Source: an uncultured Paraburkholderia sp. (GTDB taxonomy: Bacteria > Pseudomonadota > Gammaproteobacteria > Burkholderiales > Burkholderiaceae). Taken from it: a stretch of 6,933 nucleotides of DNA. The notes under the pieces are model-generated. The model saw only the letters and a program-made list of their open reading frames with translations, did not search any database and was not told the origin of the DNA. Of this stretch, positions 6,570 through 6,933 are shown one piece after another. The stretch's first letter is position 1, and the number at the start of each line of letters is the position of its first letter. The DNA is taken from the NCBI GenBank assembly GCA_937917025.1, contig CALFSF010000553.1, forward strand, positions 1 to 6,933, given 5' to 3'. The translations under genes were made by a program, and so were the position numbers.

Positions 6570-6800
6570 TTGAAAGAATAGTGAAAGATTTTATCGCCCG
6601 CACAAAGCCTGCTGGACCTTTCATGCAGGCGGGCAGCGCCCGCTCAAGCGCTTGCGACTGCTCCGTTCACTTGCGTGAGGGTACCGCGCGATGCGATACA
6701 GCGCGAGCATGCCAGTGCCGCGATCGTTCAGCGACTTGTGCATGTGGCTCGCGCAGGCGTCATAAAGCCGCCCGTAGCCGACGGCTCACAGGTGCCCCCA

Positions 6801-6848
6801 CAAAGCAAAGCCCCGGAAGCGTAGACGCTTCCGGGGCTGAGATTTTTT
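6801..6848 (-). terminator. Rho-independent terminator of the right-hand gene, possibly bidirectional
   Basis: AGCCCCGGAAGCG and CGCTTCCGGGGCT pair in a 13-bp G+C-rich stem with a four-base loop (6809-6838). On the minus strand it is followed by TTTGCTTTG and begins about 20 bp after the TAA of the right-hand partial gene. On the plus strand it is followed by six T residues (6843-6848), so it could stop transcription from both sides. Confidence 0.85.
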
Positions 6849-6857
6849 ACGTGGTGA

Positions 6858-6933
6858 TTAGACGATGGATACTTCCAGTCGCTTGCCGAGCTTGTTGAAC
6901 GCCGCTTCGATGGCGTCCAGCCTGGACGAATGC
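6858..6933 (-). CDS. C-terminal end of an unidentified gene (5' part outside window)
   Basis: Only the last 24 codons and a TAA (6860-6858) are visible. They translate to HSSRLDAIEAAFNKLGKRLE followed by VSIV. Third positions are mostly G or C, as in the neighbouring genes, and a strong terminator follows directly, which supports this strand and frame. The tail resembles the C-terminal ends of some small XRE/HigA-type helix-turn-helix regulators, but 24 residues are too few to assign a family. The plus strand is also open over this stretch, but with nothing to support it. Confidence 0.5.
   Translation of the reverse strand, partial: HSSRLDAIEAAFNKLGKRLEVSIV

Larger units (their letters stand above)
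6488..6857. other. 370-bp intergenic region upstream of the KfrA-like operon
   Basis: It holds the terminator of the right-hand gene (6801-6848), a G+C-rich stretch (about 6600-6790), and a more A+T-rich part (6530-6595) with the promoter candidate. The G+C-rich part contains a 6-bp inverted repeat GCGGGC/GCCCGC (6629-6643), a 10-bp palindrome CAAGCGCTTG (6645-6654), and a 40-codon minus-strand frame (6743-6621, ATG to TGA) with codon-like composition but no recognisable product or clear ribosome binding site. I do not call a gene there. Confidence 0.5.

Noticed and set aside
6581..6898. Plus-strand open frame of 105 codons
   Set aside because: It runs through the 13-bp terminator stem and over the end of the right-hand gene, has a Cys/Arg-rich composition and no recognisable family.

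Overview
The window is G+C-rich throughout, with G/C-biased third codon positions, and every supported gene lies on the minus strand. Its combination of a KfrA-type coiled-coil DNA-binding protein, a FrnE-like DsbA-family oxidoreductase, a periplasmic solute-binding protein and a CHASE-PAS-PAS-GGDEF signalling enzyme suggests a beta-proteobacterium of the Burkholderia/Paraburkholderia group. This assignment rests on protein flavour and composition only.

Layout, in the direction of transcription (right to left). The last 24 codons of an unidentified gene (6858-6933) enter from the right edge and are followed by a strong hairpin terminator (6801-6848). A 370-bp gap without a convincing gene follows. 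It carries a weak promoter candidate and a tandem 9-bp repeat just upstream of a large KfrA-like gene (6487-4100). That protein has an N-terminal KfrA_N-type DNA-binding domain and a very long coiled coil built from five tandem units of about 91 residues. Eight bases after its stop comes a FrnE/DsbA-like thiol oxidoreductase gene (4091-3450), so these two form a probable operon.

A 345-bp gap (3449-3105) with a perfect 19-bp palindrome separates this from a second probable operon. Its first gene encodes a secreted family-3 solute-binding protein (3104-2310). Its stop overlaps by 4 bp (ATGA) the start of a membrane sensor gene with CHASE, two PAS and GGDEF domains (2313 to beyond position 1), probably continuing into an EAL domain outside the window. 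No ABC permease or ATPase is visible, so the binding protein may present a ligand to the cyclic-di-GMP enzyme rather than feed a transporter.

The most notable observations are: (1) the KfrA-like repeat, whose period is exactly 13 heptads (91 residues), with one copy shortened by exactly one heptad; (2) the protein's only five cysteines, one per repeat at the same apparent core position, next to a thiol-oxidoreductase gene; and (3) the translationally coupled binding protein and CHASE-GGDEF pair.
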